The position numbers and the translations under genes were made by a program. 64,000 bases of DNA, taken from Pseudocercospora fijiensis CIRAD86. Its lineage: Eukaryota > Ascomycota > Dothideomycetes > Mycosphaerellales > Mycosphaerellaceae. A model generated the notes under the pieces. It was not told the origin of the DNA, searched no databases, and saw only the letters and a program-made list of their open reading frames with translations. Each line of letters starts with the position of its first letter. The first letter of the stretch is position 1. The DNA is taken from positions 4,649,041 to 4,713,040 of the forward strand of contig NW_006921534.1 of assembly GCF_000340215.1 (NCBI RefSeq), read 5' to 3'. Positions 44,994 to 56,383 of the stretch are shown here, one piece after another.

Positions 44994-45992
44994 TCACAGC
45001 TCCACCACTACCTTCTGAGCACTAACGCCCTTTGCATGCCTGTCGATACCATCTTGAATCTTCTCCAGCCCCTTGCCTACCACTAAAGGTTTCGGACGAC
45101 ACTTCAAGGCGCCACTTTGCAAAGCCTTCGGCACCCACTCCTCCCAGACGGGAAAAGCAAATTCACCAAGCGCAAATACCATCTTCGCTTGCACGTGTGC
45201 TGGTACGTTCTCGGGCAGCGGATGAGTGATGAGCAAGTTACTGCTACCAAGCTTTTCCAAGATCTTGTAGTCATTCGCATATGTATCCTCCCACGAGATT
45301 GTATCGAAAATACCGACGAAAGTGTCCTTCTTGCCTATGGATTCTACCACTTTCTCGACCAGATCCGGATCCTTCTGGTCCAAAACCTGGCTCGCACCCA
45401 TCTCCTTGCAAAGACTGTGATTTCTCTCGCTTGCGATCGCAACGATCCTGATGCCTGCAGCACTTGCGAGCTGAGTTGCTGTGAGACCGACAGAAGAAGA
45501 TCCTCCATATACCAACAGCACTTTGCCGGTTGTTATAGCATCATCTGAAGGCAGCGGCAATCGAAGGTGATCATATAGGGCAGAAGCTGCTGTTCCAATT
45601 GCCACTGGCATCGCGACGCCTTCGATGAATGAGATGCTAGGAGGCAGTACGGCTGTCACACCGGCCTTGACTCTTGAGTACTCCGCAAAGCCAGCATCTT
45701 CATGCTGTTTGGTGGCCGTTCCCCAGCAGTGAGCGATGACCCTGTCGCCTTTCTGAAATTTTGCGACCCCAGATCCGACTTCATAGACCTCACCGGCAAT
45801 GTCGTGGCCGAGAACGACGGGGAACGACTCCAGAAAGGCTCCGGTTGCTTGTTGAAAACCATCGAATGGGTTGATGGCAATGGCGTGGTTACGAATGACA
45901 AGCTCGCCTGCTCCTGCTTTTGGCATCGGACTTGCGCCGACTCTCAGAGGTTTCCCGGTCCCGTCAAGGAATGCTGCGTGGTTCTGTGCCAT
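44994..45992 (-). CDS. MDR-superfamily zinc-type alcohol dehydrogenase-like / enoyl reductase-like oxidoreductase
   Basis: Single exon, 332 residues, intact. The N-terminal GroES-like domain contains NPFDGFQQATG, VVLGHDIAGEVYEVGSGV and FQKGDRVIAH. The Rossmann domain starts LLVYGGSSSVGLTATQLA, the NADPH-binding glycine loop, followed by an Asp/Lys-rich strand. The structural-zinc Cys cluster of classical alcohol dehydrogenases is absent, so it belongs with quinone-oxidoreductase and trans-enoyl-reductase-type MDR proteins, which often serve in specialised metabolism. It is convergent with the P450 fragment and its stop codon lies 108 bases from the gypsy element. The substrate cannot be told from sequence. 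Confidence 0.9.
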   Translation of the reverse strand: MAQNHAAFLDGTGKPLRVGASPMPKAGAGELVIRNHAIAINPFDGFQQATGAFLESFPVVLGHDIAGEVYEVGSGVAKFQKGDRVIAHCWGTATKQHEDAGFAEYSRVKAGVTAVLPPSISFIEGVAMPVAIGTAASALYDHLRLPLPSDDAITTGKVLLVYGGSSSVGLTATQLASAAGIRIVAIASERNHSLCKEMGASQVLDQKDPDLVEKVVESIGKKDTFVGIFDTISWEDTYANDYKILEKLGSSNLLITHPLPENVPAHVQAKMVFALGEFAFPVWEEWVPKALQSGALKCRPKPLVVGKGLEKIQDGIDRHAKGVSAQKVVVEL

Positions 45993-47648
45993 TGTGACGA
46001 TGCTCCTCTCTCAGTCAATCTCCTGCTTTGAAGAAGCCAATGCTGTATTTCAAAGGACATTGCCTACTTATAGGCATCCATTGCGGCATCTTATCAAGTC
46101 TTCCACTCCGCTCTTCTCGAACCCCTTCACGACTCATAGCCAATTGCTTTGGAAACACTGCTCTGGAGCTAGAATAAGCTTCCATACATTTCTTTCAGCC
46201 GCAGCAGAAACCTAAAATGAGTGCAAGCTTTAGCTGAATGCAGGAACGATCTTACAAATCCCGGAGTTAGATCTTACGGAAGAAGACGGCAGGCAAGTCC
46301 TGCTTCGGCGAGCGATGAATAAGCCATTGTGAAAGTCCGGTATTGCTAATAAGTTCGCTTGTTCGGGAAGATGATACGGCCAGTCCAGGTGCTCGAAATG
46401 GAGAATTGTAAGAACTGCAGATTAGCTAACTCTATGGCTCGGCAGAAAAGGTGAAAACACTCAGCTATTGCGAAATTACACGACGTTTGCTGGGTCATTG
46501 TTCTTCTCCATGCTATTCTCAGACTCTTCTCTAGAGAGAACAGTGTTGCGTCCCAGCTGCAAATCTCCCAAAGCCTGTGGAGTATTCTAATCAATGATCA
46601 TAGAAACATCTCCAACTCGCTTAAATTAATCCAACCTCTGGCAACCAACTAACTTGCTACGGGCGACTACGCTCGGCCGTCGTCAGATAGAAGTGGATTC
46701 CGATCCCGAGGACGTAAAGGACGAGAGCCACGATGCCGTGCCGCTAGCGCCGAAACTTGCATTGATAGCTGCTCGGTGCAATCTCTTTAGGAGTGCCGCC
46801 CGCCGAAGTCTGATGTTGACGGCAACCCAAGCAGGATAGAGGAGAGGTGCGATGATATTTTCGCCGATGTATGCGAATTTTCGGCTCGGCATGGCATGGC
46901 ATGGCGTGGCGTGGTGAAGTAGAAACTTCCGAAGAGAAGTCATGATGTGGTATGCAGGTATCTGGTATCGAGTTATGTACATAGGACTTTGTTCTTCGAT
47001 CAGCATAACTTTTTTTTACCTACCTACCTTACCTGATGCCCTGTGTGATGATGAGTCCGGCCACGACGCAAGCTCGAAGCATCTAAGCACGATGTTGGCC
47101 AATCTGTAAGCACTTGATGTTGTAAAGAGACCAAGAGAGCAGATTGGCATGACTCCAGCAAAGCGCATGATTTATACCGACATATTGGTATCGGAACCAG
47201 TCACCGTTGATAACTTTTATTTCTTGCGAAGATGTCATTAATGTCAAGTCAAGGTATTGTGCTCTTTGCCCAAATCTTGCACCACCGTGAAATGACCCAC
47301 AGTGGAAAGTTGTAGCTTCCCTCGATGGAAACCTAGGGGTCGATAGATCTTGCGGGAAAAAAATTGGTTCAATGCATCATCATTATTATTATGATTCTTG
47401 GGGAAAGGCGTGGTAGAACGGTACAAGGATATCCTCAGAGCCAGCAAGCTTGCTTTTAAGGTCCAGCGAAGAGTGCGAAATGTTGCTAGCTCTAAGGCAC
47501 TTTTCGCTGAGTCAGCAAAAATCACGTGATCTTTCTTTTTGATTCTTACCAATCAGAGGCCGAGCTGGATTTTGGTAGGGAGCCTTTTTGCAATTTAAAC
47601 CCTCGCTATATCCGGGGTTTCGTTAGTTACTCTACGCCCGCTAATTAC
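45993..47648. other. gene-free stretch between the MDR gene and a pogo element
   Basis: Normal composition to about 47590. It includes the MDR promoter, a GGCATGGCATGGCGTGG simple repeat at about 46890-46915 and a T8-ACCTACCTACCTTACC tract at about 47010-47033. Short frames on both strands (46654-46839 on +, 47006-46683 on -, 47552-47244 on -) are unrecognised and not clearly coding. Confidence 0.5.
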
Positions 47649-47706
47649 GGGGAAATAGGCTATACGTAAAATCGCGATTTGTTAGTAGGCTACACGTAAA
47701 TCTCGA
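47649..47706. repeat. left terminal inverted repeat of the pogo element
   Basis: 58 bases starting GGGGAAATAGGCTATACG. It pairs with the inverse of 50741-50798, with three mismatches clustered near the outer end and one inner C/T difference. Confidence 0.85.
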
Positions 47707-47936
47707 TATAATCGTACTTTCTAGTCCTATTCGGATATCTAGGTAGATACTATTATAAACCGCGAGTCTAAATATTATATAGATAGCCTTATACGAGTAT
47801 ATAGTAGCTATAGACCTTACTACCGCTATTTTCTTATATAATCCTTAGTAGGCGCGTCTACCTTATTCTAAAGCGCGTATTCTTCTATTCCTTCTTTTCT
47901 ACTATACGGATTATATATAATCGTAGCTATAGGGCG

Positions 47937-50690
47937 TAAAAAAGGCAAAAAGGCGAAGAGGGTGTATGCTAAGCGGTTAACTAAGACAGAGAGGGCGGAA
48001 AGGGTAGTAGAACGCGTCGTTTCGAGGTACTATAAACTATAGGCTAAATTAGTTAATCTTAGTATACGAGAGGTATATAGGATTAAGAGGGCAACCGACC
48101 TATATTCGCGAATATACTAGCGATTAAGAGGCCGTCTATCGCTCCTATCGCGGCCGCCGACTAATACTAAGTTAATAGAGGCTTAAGAGCTAGCGCTAGC
48201 GGATTATTGTCGAAAGAGGGACGAAATAGGGATATTCTTACTAGTAGCGCTAATTAGCGTTATTGCTATAGACATACTAAAGAGAATGTCGCCTAATAAG
48301 GTTATACTACTATTCGGTAGTAACTAGGCTAAACGATTCCTAGCTTAGTATAACCTTAGCAAGGTAAAGTCTAAACCTATTAAGAAGTAGCGTAAGGAAG
48401 CCTATAACCCTTCGACGATAAGGGCGTAGTTTAATCGGTTTAAGGCGATAGTAGAGCGACTAGGTATAAAGCCGCGGAATATATAGAATTTCGACGAAAC
48501 CGGTTTTCGGATTAGTATTAGTAGCAACGAATACGTAGTTACAATAGATACGAAGCGGCGCGCCTAGACTAAATGTAACACTAATTGTATATATATAACC
48601 GTAGTCGAGACCGTTAACGCGTATAGCGAGGTAATTAAATATTAATTAATTGTTAAAGGTATAATAGTTTAAGAGCGTTAGATACTAAAAGAAGGTAAGT
48701 CTATTGCCGAGACCGAGTCTATTGCCTAAGGCAATAATAACGTTACTTACTAACTATATCCTCGTTATTAGGCAAGGACAACTTCTTAATTACTATTAAC
48801 GAGTCTAGTTATATAACGGACGATACTGCTATGCACTATATCTATTAGTTTAAGCGTAAGACGAGACCTAAGGACCTAAACGAATAGAGGGTGCTACTAT
48901 GCGACAATTATAGCTCCTACTGCTTTAAGGAATTCGCGGCCTTCGCGAAGCGCTATAAAATTCAATTATAGGGCCTATAACTATACACTTCGCACTTTAT
49001 ATAGCCTCTCGACGTTATACTATTCTAAGTATATAAGTTAAAGCATAGACAAGCGGTCTTAGAGGCTACATACCGTAGTGTTAGTGAATTTAGTATTCCT
49101 AAGTTTATAGAAGCCCTTTTAGCTATTCGGGTAAAGACATTTACTAACTATAATATAAGGGCCGCATTCCGTAAGACAGGCTTGTTCCTAATTAATAGAG
49201 AGGTTCCTTATCGTTACATTCGAGATTAGTATAGCGCTATAGACTACAATTAGAACTAGCAGGTAATCGAGGGCGAATTAGCGTAGGAGGAAGCCCGATA
49301 CGAAGAATCGCTTGTAATAGCAGATGCCGCTTAGCAGGAACACCTCGCATCGGTTAAGCGTAAACGTTCGCCTAACCCTAATATTGTCGATCTAGATAGG
49401 TAGTACCGCGCTAACAGTCGTTACTATTTAAGGGATCTCGAGAATATAATTGCTTAGGGCATGCTATCTTTACTACCTTAGCCGATCCGGACGCTAATAC
49501 CCGAATTGCTATAATAGTTGCTAGTTACTACTACTAGCCCTCGTACGATCTAGGCATCTCGTAGTACTATACAAGCTCGTAAGGACTTCCGACGTCGCTA
49601 TCTAAAGACTGTACTACTTAGTATCGATACTATATTATCCTTATTTAATCTATTCTCCTTATTACCTACAAAGTAAGTAGAAGCTATTTATAATATATTA
49701 GTCGATGCGGCTATTTACAAAGGTAAAGAATACAAGCGTAAATACAAGTCTATAAGCCTCGTTAAACGCGTAAGGAAGCGCTAGAAGGAGCAACTAAATA
49801 GGCTTATTCGAGCTAGTGCGATTAAGGCTTCTAAACTACGCTTATAACTCACTTAGCAAGACAAGGAAATAGCTAACAATTGCTACTAGAAGATGCTCCG
49901 TAAGGCTAAGTCCCTATATAACAAGGCACGCTAATATCGACTAAAGTATAGCGAGGCCTTTCGTATTGTATTTAACAACAATAGTAAGACTAAGTTTATA
50001 GACGTTATATTGCAGCCTATCGATAAGCTACTATAACGTACCTTCGACCTTCGGCTTCTTACTACTACTATTACTAACAACGACTCGGTAAAGAAGACCG
50101 GTAATCCGTACGCTAATATTATTAGCGAATACAAGCGATATACTTATACCTCCGACGGTAGCGATATTACCTATACGTAGAGCTAGGTATAGACACTATT
50201 ACTGCCGAGCCGTACCTACGAACACGAAGAAGGTAACCTTCTAACCTAGACTAACGTTAAGTTAAAGCGGCGATTAAACGGCTTATTCGCGCAAGAGCCT
50301 AACACCCGACTAGACTAGTTATAATAAGATAAGACGCTACTTAATAAGGATACTATATATACTATAATTTAGCCTTATCTAGTATATCCTCGTCGCCGTT
50401 AAGAGTCTATATAGCGGAAGCGGTATTTCTACGAAGGTCCGAAGAAAACTAGTCGTTATAAGGGCTTAGTTGCTAGTAGTAAGAACGACCCTATTAAGCT
50501 AGAAGACATATAAGATAATAGCTATAGTAGTTAACTATTTACTAAAGAGGCGGCAGTGACATATAGGCTAACCTGCACAGTAATTAATTATATAGTCGAT
50601 GCGAGGTACGCGCTAAGGCGATAAGAATAGGTATATTAACTATAATACGGTCGCAATTTGCTCGAAAACTACTGCTTCTTAACTATAATC
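47937..50690 (+). pseudogene. Fot1/pogo DDE transposase remnant (CENP-B-type) with long C-terminal extension
   Basis: The frame opens with a basic segment (GRKKGKKAKRVYAKRLTKTE), then a CENP-B-type HTH region and the DDE domain: NFDETGFRIS (about 48490-48520), VLLCDNYSSY (about 48891-48920) and TSHFI-stop-PLDVILF (about 48989-49024), the family's T-x-H-x-L-Q-P-L-D-V block. After the catalytic domain, readable sequence continues for about 550 codons to 50690. It includes KRKRSPNPNIVDLD, Lys-rich coiled-coil-like stretches (about 49720-49960) and a C-terminal basic part, longer than most Fot1 proteins. TAG codons interrupt throughout. Confidence 0.85.
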
Positions 50691-50740
50691 GCACGCACTA
50701 TCGATTTCCCATCTTATGCACTATACAATGTACGCTGGCG

Positions 50741-50798
50741 TCGAGATTTACGTGTGGCCTACTAACAAATCGCGATTTTACGTATAGCCGAAATCCCC
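50741..50798. repeat. right terminal inverted repeat of the pogo element
   Basis: Inverse of 47649-47706 at 54 of 58 positions. It ends ...CCGAAATCCCC. Confidence 0.85.
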
Positions 50799-53123
50799 GA
50801 GCGCAGGCGAGGGGTGAAGTGGCTGACGCAACCCCGGATACGTACCTTCCGAGCCGAGTCTGATTGTTATTTCGCACTCGCTCTAGACACCTTCTACAAC
50901 TCGCTGGAATCATGATGAAAGGATGGAGGTTGGAGTCGTGCGGACCCAAGATTTGTTTGTCTGTCTTGCTAACTTGATGTATATTGGCGTGAAATGCGAC
51001 ACTTACTCTCGTTCTCGTCGCCCTTGCTATATACCTCAAGGCTTTGAGCAGTGAGTTCAGTGCATCGGGAGACATCATAGCATCGGGATGTTTGGTTTCA
51101 GTCTACAAACATTCATCATTGTGGCTTATTCAGAATTCTATAATGGGTCAGCGGCCGTTCGATGTGTGTTCGCTTGTCTGCAGCGCATTGATAGGTTGTT
51201 GGAGCATTGGTATACCTTTTCTTGATATACTCCGATGTCATGTTTGCGGCGCAGCCTTCGCACGCGTGATCCTTCAAGTTGCCAATTCAGGCAGTGCTCA
51301 TGCTTTCCAATCTACGTACGTAAAGAGGCAACCCTCTACCAGAGTCTGGTGAAGTAGAAAGTCCTCCATGCATTGATCGAGCGATCTGCTTGCAGACTGG
51401 GGATTGTATAGGGCATGCTACAGTGATACTCACAGCGAGTGTTGTACTTGCAGTTTTGATTCTGCAACTGTGTTCAATGCATGACTTTGTCCTCGACACG
51501 TATCAGTCGGCCAGAAAAGTCCGTGATCAAGTGATGGTCCTGCCTCGTGGCCGGCGGAGCAGACTTGGCCTGTTCGGACGGCTTGAAGGTCGCATACTAT
51601 TTCTACGATCTGCAAGTCCATTTCTCCCAGGCTCAAGGCGTTCTGATGTGACGCAGTAACTCGAGTGTAGACTTCAGCAGCCATGATGCAGCGAGCCATT
51701 ATTGTTATGAGCATCGAAAATCATTGGAACCACGGCGTAAGCAGGCGTGCCTGATATGCCATGTATCATTGTCCATGCTGCATCTTCTTATTTTGCCACG
51801 ACATGCGATCTGTGTCCGCGAAGTAGGGCTCTGTGAGAATACTTGTCGCGTCGACCAAACGCTGGTGCTGGACGGCGCCAAATTTGCACAAGACTCAATG
51901 GTCAACGTGCTTTTCGTCCACAGCATCATCCTCCGTCTTGCCATGCTCAGGTATCGTATCGAAGCGGTTTGGCGAAGACGGCTGCCACAGATCTCGACAC
52001 CGCGAACAGGGTGGGTGGGAGAAGTAGATCGATGCCCAAGAATGGCAGGACGTGATGTGATTGTCGCTGTCAACACGGTGATCCAAGAAGCAGCCAGAAT
52101 GTTGTGATCTGCAGATGTCATCTCGCATTCCTGGGTCTCCCGTCTCATGACGCTGCAGGACTATGTCCTTTCGCCGCCGAAAAAGCATTATCAGGAACTG
52201 TTTGCGTGTCAATGCTCAAGGACCGCTTCTATCCTATCCCGAGGGTGCACGTTACACGACGCCGCTGTTCTACAGCATTCCTGCAAGCATTGATATGCAT
52301 GCATAGCATCGCCAGAACCGCGGCTGATCGGGCTGCTTTCCTCCAAGGACGCCAAGCATGGGATGACAGCTATAGCTCGACGAATCCAGAGAGTCGAGCA
52401 TATCAGGCACGCAAAGATAGGAAAGACCCTGAGATCTCGACTCGGCTCCGTGCTCCACATCTTGGTTTAATTGCTGGCGGCAGTCTCGGGTATCGCAATA
52501 TTAACCACGGCCTGTCTGCGGAAGAATTGGCAAGGGCTGTAAGATATTGAAGAACATGGCCCGGTCACTACTACTGCTTATTATTATTAGTGAGGGAAAG
52601 GCCGGCTGGTATGCCTCTTTCGGTGACTCGGTGACTCGGTGACCTCTTCCTTGGGAGGGAAAACGCACAGTAGGGGTCGTGGTACCTGCTTTGGTCCGCA
52701 TCTTGCCCTGCTATGGAGTGGAGCTGGCGTGGATGAACAATAGGCGGATGGCTGGTTCCAGAGCGGACAGGCCTAAATCGTTCGGAGCTGGTTGCTATCT
52801 CAGCGGGTGGCTGTTCATACACCCCACGTCTCGCATAAGCCCTTGTCGGTTCAGCGTACTCCACACTGCGGTGCATATACAACAGCCGCACAGGGTCTCT
52901 GATCATTGGATGTCGTCGGCAGGTACCGGAGGCGTGTCTGTCTCAGGAGGCGCAAGCCAAGCTGCAATGCGGACGGGAGAAAGAGTGAAGAAGAAGCAGC
53001 TCATCAATGCTTGGCAATTTGGCATCATGGTGGAGAGCCGAGCGACAGCGACGGGCCAGCGTGTTGCCTCAACTCGTACGCCGTACGGTAGTGATAATAA
53101 AGCCGTGGTTTTGCACATTATTA
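50799..53123. other. gene-poor stretch of normal composition
   Basis: CA and TG are common, so RIP has not acted here. Several frames of 100-150 codons overlap on both strands (for example 51724-52107 and 52104-52550 on +, 52148-51705 on -), but none shows a domain. They may hide a decayed gene. A TTA at 53121-53123 is the left target duplication of the next transposon. Confidence 0.45.
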
Positions 53124-53146
53124 GGCCCTGTATACTTCTGTAGATT
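53124..53146. repeat. left terminal inverted repeat of the Harbinger element
   Basis: 23 bases, perfect inverse of 56361-56383. Preceded by TTA. Confidence 0.95.
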
Positions 53147-53479
53147 ATCGGCTTATTTCCTATAGATTATTAGCAATAATCTACAATCTATAGCTTCTTA
53201 AACACTATATACTTCTTAATCGTACGACTATTATAGATTGTAGGTTATCGTAAAGAGATTATTAGGAATACTAATTGCGGCAGTTATATGCGAATAACCT
53301 ACTAAACACCTCGAGAGGTGCTTTTAGCCCCTAAACAATAGACTTCTCGTCGCTTCTAAAGTAGCTCTTCTTTCTAACTATTATTATATATCTAATATAG
53401 ACTCTATCTAAGTCGCCGTAGTCGTCGTTCTTGTCGCCGGAGCGACCCTCGCCGCCTCGATCCCCCTTTTTTAACGAAA

Positions 53480-54720
53480 TACGCATAGACGGTAGTACTA
53501 GCTATCTAGCAAGACCGAGACCCTTATAGAGCTAAATAAAGGTATAAAGGAGACCTTTCGAGTACTATATAGTTTAGAGTAGGATTGTTATAATATAACA
53601 CGTCTTAGATAGCCGGTGCTACATAAGTTAATATAGGAGCTAAAGGAAGGCGGCGATTTAGATCCGTATAGCGCGATTAAGGTCTTAGTCGAGAAGTAGG
53701 TAGTTATATTCTTAGACTTCGTAGCGTATAACCTGTCTATAAGGCAGCTAAGAAAGGAATATTAGTACTCGTTTAGCACCTTTAAGTTAATTATTAAGCG
53801 AGTTAGCAAAGCGCTCTATAGGATAGCGGATAAATATATATCGTTACTAGAGGCAGACTTAATCTACGAGAAGCTAAAAGATCCTCTATTTAAGTACTTC
53901 TTAGGCGCGCTCGGCGCCCTTAATAGCACCTATATCTACGCTTAAATACTATACTAAGAACAGAGCGCCTAGCGTTATAGGAAGAATTTTATCGTATAGA
54001 ATATAATAGCGGCGTACGACTTCGACTATAAGTTCTTATACGCGTTTATCGGTTACGAAGGCTCTACAAACGATAGAACAGTATTAGGTCGCGCCTTTAA
54101 GAGCGGTAGATTTAGCGTATTTAAAGGTCGATATTATCTCGCTAATAGTAGCTATTTACTACTCGATAAGCGCCTTCTAGTACTATACTAAAGAATAAGA
54201 TATTATCTTCGTAAGCAGTACGCTTCTTCTCGGCGACTAGAGACAAAGGAAGAGCTATTTAACCTCCGCTACGCGTAGCTTCGTAACTATATAGAGCGGA
54301 TATTTAGCATTATTAAGAAGCGCTTCGAAATCGTCGCTTAAGGTTTATACTAAGGTTATAAACTTATCGACTAGAAGCGTATCTTAATAGCCTATTTCGT
54401 ACTCTATAACTTTATCCTTAGCTATAGCGGACAGCCTCTCGAGAGCGAGCCTAAGCTTACTAGAAGCAATAGTATAATTAGAAACCCCGACAGGTCCGCA
54501 AACGAGATATAAGGTAGTATTAAAAACGATATAATAATTAAGTTTCGTAATAAACTAGCGGAGGAAATGTAGTAGGACTATCTCGAGTATTTAGAGCAGA
54601 AACGGCTCGATTAGCGCCTATAGGAGTAGGGTAAAGTTTAGTTATTACCGGAGGCTATCTAGTAGGGGATATAGGGGGCGTTTTTAGTAAGGTTTCCGCT
54701 ATTTCTTTCCTTCTAGCTAT
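53480..54720 (+). pseudogene. Harbinger-type DDE nuclease remnant (second element)
   Basis: The frame reads an N-terminal helical part (FLDFVAYNLSIRQLRKEY, about 53713-53765), then FLGALGALNSTYIYA (about 53905-53945; first Asp replaced by Asn in ALNST), YEGSTNDRTVLGRAF (about 54056-54095) and ELFNLRYA-stop-LRNYIERIFSII (about 54250-54315). These are the three catalytic blocks of the superfamily. Asp-to-Asn in the first block again fits TGA(C/T) to TAA(C/T). Confidence 0.87.
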
Positions 54721-54939
54721 AGCAACGGTATATAGACTGCCTTTCTACGTCTCTATATCGATATCTCGAGGTAAGTTAACGTTATATTAGTGCGGTCTTA
54801 GTAGGGTAGGGTTTAGGATATAAAGAGTTTAGAACTTATACTTTATATAAAAGCTAGTTACGTACGATTCGTCGATATATAATAAAATACTAACAAAGTC
54901 GAATTAATTGCTAATATAGAGTTACTATATATATAAGTG

Positions 54940-56160
54940 CGTACCTCTCCGACCTTCTAAACTAAGAAATTAGACTCGGACTCGGATTAGCTAAATTTAA
55001 CCTCTAACCTTTAGTCTATACTAACTCTTCTATAAACAACAACCTATCGCTAGCTCTATAGATACCCTAAACTAGGTAAAGGGGTAAAGGGCGACAGCTA
55101 GCTATACGTAGATATATCTAGATACTATCCCTATAGTCGAGGCATGCTATTAACCTCGTTTTAAAGCTCTACGAAGAAGGCTTCGAAGTCCGCTTGCCGT
55201 TTAGGTCGTATTATTAAAACGGCAATATTTGTACGGTATAGTACCTTTCTAACCTCCTTTGCTATATTATTCTTTATAGTAAACGGCTACTCCTTTAGCA
55301 CTTCCGGATTAAACAGCCGCTTATATACTAGCTCTAAAGGATTCTTAACTCGTAGTATTAGCATAGAAGACCTAGCGTTAGACTTGTAAAGGAAATTAGC
55401 TAGTATGTCCTTTAGCGGATTAAACGCCTTCGTAATAATATCCTTATTAGCAGCGGCCTCGGCTGTCTAGCGGTAGTAGATACGCTTACCTTCTACCTTC
55501 GCCTTTAGAGACTTCTTCTTATTTATCTTCTACTTCTTCGCTACGCGCTTTACCTATCGTTTGTACTCGCTTAGCTAATCGTCGTCCTTAGATTCTTCGC
55601 CGCTATTGCTACTACTATCGCTCGAGTCTTTATCCTCTTCGTCCGACCCTCGACTATTTATTATATTAGTTAGCTTATCTTCCGCTAACGAAGCCGCCGT
55701 CTTAGCGCTATTACCTATCGCGATATCTACGCCTACGAGCGCCTCTATTTCTACCTTCTACGCTAGCTCCTACTCGAGAAAGATAGTATACTCTAGATAT
55801 GCCTTATTATAAGTATTTTCGGCTTTAGCAGTCTCTTAAGGAGGCTGTCTATTCTAGCCGCTAATATAAGTAAATAGATAACCTAGAAACCCTATTCTCG
55901 CTTTATTATAGCCTATTTATTCTTAAGAGCTATATCTTTAAACTAGAGCTAAAACTTCTTACTTATTATCGCTATAATAGGCCGGAGGTCCTTTAACCGG
56001 AAGTTTCTACTATCGGTCTGCTTCGCCTTAATCTTAATTAACTAGTCGAGATAGAACTAGAGGTGCTTATTCGTATAGCGCTTAAGCTCTAGATACTTCG
56101 TCGCTTTTAAGGCTTTATTTTTCTTCGCTAGACGACGTTTACGCTTCGAAGCTATTATAA
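54940..56160 (-). pseudogene. Harbinger companion protein remnant (second element)
   Basis: The minus-strand reading holds an acidic Ser/Asp-rich stretch (EEDKDSSDSSSNSGEESKDD, about 55645-55585), a Lys-rich segment, and a C-terminal part with AFNPLKDILANFLYKSNARS (about 55425-55365). The same position relative to the nuclease as in the first Harbinger block supports the second-gene role. No specific domain was recognised. Confidence 0.5.
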
Positions 56161-56360
56161 GAGCTTGAATTAAATAAATAAGAGGTAGACAAGGCAATCT
56201 ATAGTGCTAGCAACGCGATAGGACACGTCCGCGGAAGAGCTAAGACTAACAACCTAATAGAGCCGCAATAACCTATAATCTACTATAAAACCGTTTACTT
56301 AATAACCGCGTAATCTACAGATTATAGCGACAGGTTATTAACCTATAATCTACAACCTAC

Positions 56361-56383
56361 AATCTACAGAAGTATACAGGGCC
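56361..56383. repeat. right terminal inverted repeat of the Harbinger element
   Basis: 23 bases, perfect inverse of 53124-53146. Followed by TTA. Confidence 0.95.

Larger units (their letters stand above)
47649..50798 (+). mobile_element. Fot1/pogo-type DNA transposon, RIP-eroded (3.15 kb)
   Basis: Inverted repeats of 58 bases (47649-47706 and 50741-50798) match at 54 positions and share GGCTATACGTAAAATCGCGA and the words around GTTAGTAGGC. One of the four mismatches is RIP-type. The interior encodes one + strand pogo-type transposase. No TA target duplication is visible directly outside these ends, and a second GGGGTTTCG word at 47612 suggests that the left terminus may be duplicated or lie further out. 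Confidence 0.85.
53124..56383. mobile_element. complete PIF/Harbinger-type transposon, RIP-eroded (3.26 kb)
   Basis: A perfect 23-base inverted repeat (GGCCCTGTATACTTCTGTAG plus three bases) marks both ends. The direct repeat TTA on both sides (53121-53123 and 56384-56386) is the standard Harbinger target duplication. Inside are a + strand DDE nuclease and a - strand companion frame, convergent, with subterminal words of the type GTAGATTAT near both ends. Confidence 0.95.

Noticed and set aside
50799..53123. Overlapping frames of 100-150 codons as an intact gene
   Set aside because: No frame shows a domain, the frames on opposite strands overlap, and no convincing splice pattern joins them.
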